From NCBI RefSeq assembly GCF_014647975.1, contig NZ_BMQF01000004.1, positions 186,001 to 250,000 on the forward strand: DNA of 64,000 bases, read 5' to 3'. Positions within the stretch are counted from its first letter, which is position 1. The number at the start of each line of letters is the position of its first letter. The stretch is from Streptomyces fumigatiscleroticus. Its GTDB lineage: Bacteria > Actinomycetota > Actinomycetes > Streptomycetales > Streptomycetaceae. The position numbers were made by a program, and so were the translations under genes. Under the pieces are notes generated by a model. That model was not told the origin of the DNA. It saw nothing but the letters and a program-made list of their open reading frames with translations, and searched no databases. Positions 62,877 to 64,000 of this stretch are shown here, one piece after another.

Positions 62877-64000
62877 TCAGTCGCCCTGCGCGGCCGGGGA
62901 GGCCGCCGCGGGCAGTTCCTTGATCCGGATGTCGCGGAAGGACACCTGGTCACCGGCACCGTGGTTCTGGATGCCGAGGTGTCCGCCGGTGAGGCTCCGC
63001 GCCGGGTCGGTGTTGGTGAAATCGTTGATCTGTACCCCGTTGAGCCACACGCGGAGGCGTTCGCCCTCGACACGTATCTCGTAGGTGTTCCACTCCCCCG
63101 GCGGGTTCAGCGCGCGGTCGCGCTTCTTCAGGTCGGCGGACCGGAAGCCGTAGACGGACCCCGTGGTGCGGTCGGGGGTGTCGGTGGCGTCGATCTGGAT
63201 CTCGTAGCCGTTGTCCACCGCCGACCACGGGTCGTCCGAGGGCGGGAAGCCGACGAACACACCCGAGTTGTCGTCGCCGGAGGCGCCGGCCATCTTCCAG
63301 TCGAGCTTCAGGGAGTACGCGGAGAAGCCCGACGCGGCGTACCAGAGCAGACCCATCCCGCCGGACGAGGTCAGGGTGCCGTCGTCGTCCAGGGTGAACG
63401 AGCCGGGGCCCGCCTGCTGCCAGCCGTCCAGGGAGGTGCCGTCGAAGAGCGGCCGGTAGCCGTTCTCCGGGCGGCAGTCCGCCTGGGCGTCGCCCATGGC
63501 CCACCGGATGCCGCCGAGCAGGTGCTCGCGGAAGGCGGGTTCGGCGTAGGACTCCTTGGTGTGGCCGCCGCCGGTGTAGAAGGCGCGGCCGCCCCGGTAC
63601 TCCTGGCACCAGGCGATGGGGTGGTCGCCCTGCATGGTGCCGCCGGTGTACGACGACTCGTCGAGCGAGGCGAGGACATGGGCCCGCTGCCGAGGGTTGG
63701 TGCGGTAGTCGTACCACTCGTCGGTACGGTCCCAGGTGCGGGCCAGGCCCGAGGTGGCCGGGTGGGCACGGTCCTCGACGTCCACGGTGGCGGGCTGGAT
63801 CGCCGGGTGCGACCGGAAGTAGGCACCGGCGAGGCCGCCGTAGAACTCCCAGTCGTACTCGGTGTCGGCGGCGGCGTGGACGCCGACATAGCCGCCGCCG
63901 TTGCGGACGTAGCCCTCGAAGGCGCGCTGCTGCGCGCCGTTCAGGACGTCTCCCGTCGTCGAGAGGAAGACGACCGCGTCGTACCGCGCCAGGTTGCGCG
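62877..64000 (-). CDS. ThuA-like plus DUF1080 (3-keto-disaccharide hydrolase) protein, 5' end outside the window
   Basis: At least 374 residues are visible; the start lies beyond the window edge. The first part is ThuA-like, a trehalose-utilisation/glutamine-amidotransferase-like fold (RYDAVVFLSTTGDVLNGAQQ, GGGYVGVHAAADTEYDW, HPIAWCQEYRGGRAFYTGGG). The second part is a DUF1080 concanavalin-like domain (YRPLFDGTSLDGWQQAG, GVFVGFPP, GEWNTYEIRVEGERLRVWLN). Such proteins are usually secreted and act on oxidised sugars. The partial sequence cannot show a signal peptide. Confidence 0.88.
   Translation of the reverse strand, partial: RNLARYDAVVFLSTTGDVLNGAQQRAFEGYVRNGGGYVGVHAAADTEYDWEFYGGLAGAYFRSHPAIQPATVDVEDRAHPATSGLARTWDRTDEWYDYRTNPRQRAHVLASLDESSYTGGTMQGDHPIAWCQEYRGGRAFYTGGGHTKESYAEPAFREHLLGGIRWAMGDAQADCRPENGYRPLFDGTSLDGWQQAGPGSFTLDDDGTLTSSGGMGLLWYAASGFSAYSLKLDWKMAGASGDDNSGVFVGFPPSDDPWSAVDNGYEIQIDATDTPDRTTGSVYGFRSADLKKRDRALNPPGEWNTYEIRVEGERLRVWLNGVQINDFTNTDPARSLTGGHLGIQNHGAGDQVSFRDIRIKELPAAASPAAQGD

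Noticed and set aside
1..64000. CRISPR arrays, rRNA genes, complete insertion sequences or a replication origin
   Set aside because: None found: tandem repeats lack unique spacers of constant size, no rRNA sequence is present, and the only mobile-element sequences are short remnants.

Overview
This window is very GC-rich actinobacterial DNA with GTG starts, ATGA/GTGA stop-start overlaps, LAL- and PAS-LuxR-type regulators and a Tat signal peptide. All of this points to a Streptomyces chromosome. It has three parts: an accessory island of about 39 kb (roughly 1.8-41.0 kb), an oxalate-utilisation locus (41.4-53.5 kb), and an 'ebo'-type metabolic operon (53.6-62.8 kb) followed by a cut-off secreted ThuA/DUF1080 gene.

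The island core (12.4-39.6 kb) is recognisable as a complete antimycin-type depsipeptide gene cluster, with counterparts of all seventeen genes antA to antQ. The tryptophan branch is antN (tryptophan 2,3-dioxygenase) and antP (kynureninase), which give anthranilate. AntF loads it on the carrier protein AntG. The PaaABCDE-like oxygenase AntHIJKL converts it to the 3-aminosalicyl unit, and AntO is linked to the formamide. AntC (C-A-T-C-A-KR-T; first A domain with a threonine code) and AntD (KS-AT-CP-TE) build the nine-membered dilactone. AntE (crotonyl-CoA carboxylase/reductase type) supplies the alkylmalonyl extender, AntM reduces and AntB acylates the C8 position, and AntQ activates the carriers. 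AntA is the cluster sigma factor and keeps the C-terminal Ala-Ala.

Immediately beside the cluster (2.3-12.4 kb), on the + strand, stand three LAL-type regulators followed by one PAS-LuxR regulator. This set normally accompanies polyene macrolide clusters (candicidin, nystatin, amphotericin), but no polyene synthase gene is present in the window. In Streptomyces albus the PAS-LuxR regulator FscRI of the candicidin cluster is known to switch on antBA and antCDE. Here two sequences resembling its binding site lie between antB and antC, so the island may carry its own version of that regulatory link. The middle LAL protein lacks both the Walker A lysine and the DNA-binding domain.

Both edges of the island carry decayed, mutually similar copies of the 3' end of a site-specific recombinase gene. 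On the right this remnant abuts the 3' end of a tRNA-Leu(GAG) gene, and a 10-nt copy of that tRNA edge lies beside the left remnant. The left edge also meets a Ycf48-like gene that has apparently lost its start. The right edge holds a transposase fragment and a frameshifted SUKH/SMI1 gene. Together these suggest that the regulators plus antimycin genes arrived, or were rearranged, as one unit at a tRNA site.

The oxalate locus has a ThDP-dependent oxalyl-CoA decarboxylase-like enzyme, formyl-CoA transferase, a one-chain NDP-forming acyl-CoA synthetase and two oxalate/formate-type MFS carriers on the + strand. Divergent from these are a second-type succinyl-CoA-synthetase-like pair and an aldehyde dehydrogenase. 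An 8-bp-arm inverted repeat and an 11-bp tandem array sit in the divergent promoter. The ebo-type operon is tightly coupled: an inositol-phosphate-synthase-like enzyme, a UbiA prenyltransferase, a TIM-barrel epimerase, EboA, a TatD hydrolase, EboE and an EboF-like phosphatase, followed by a Tat-exported TIM-barrel protein.
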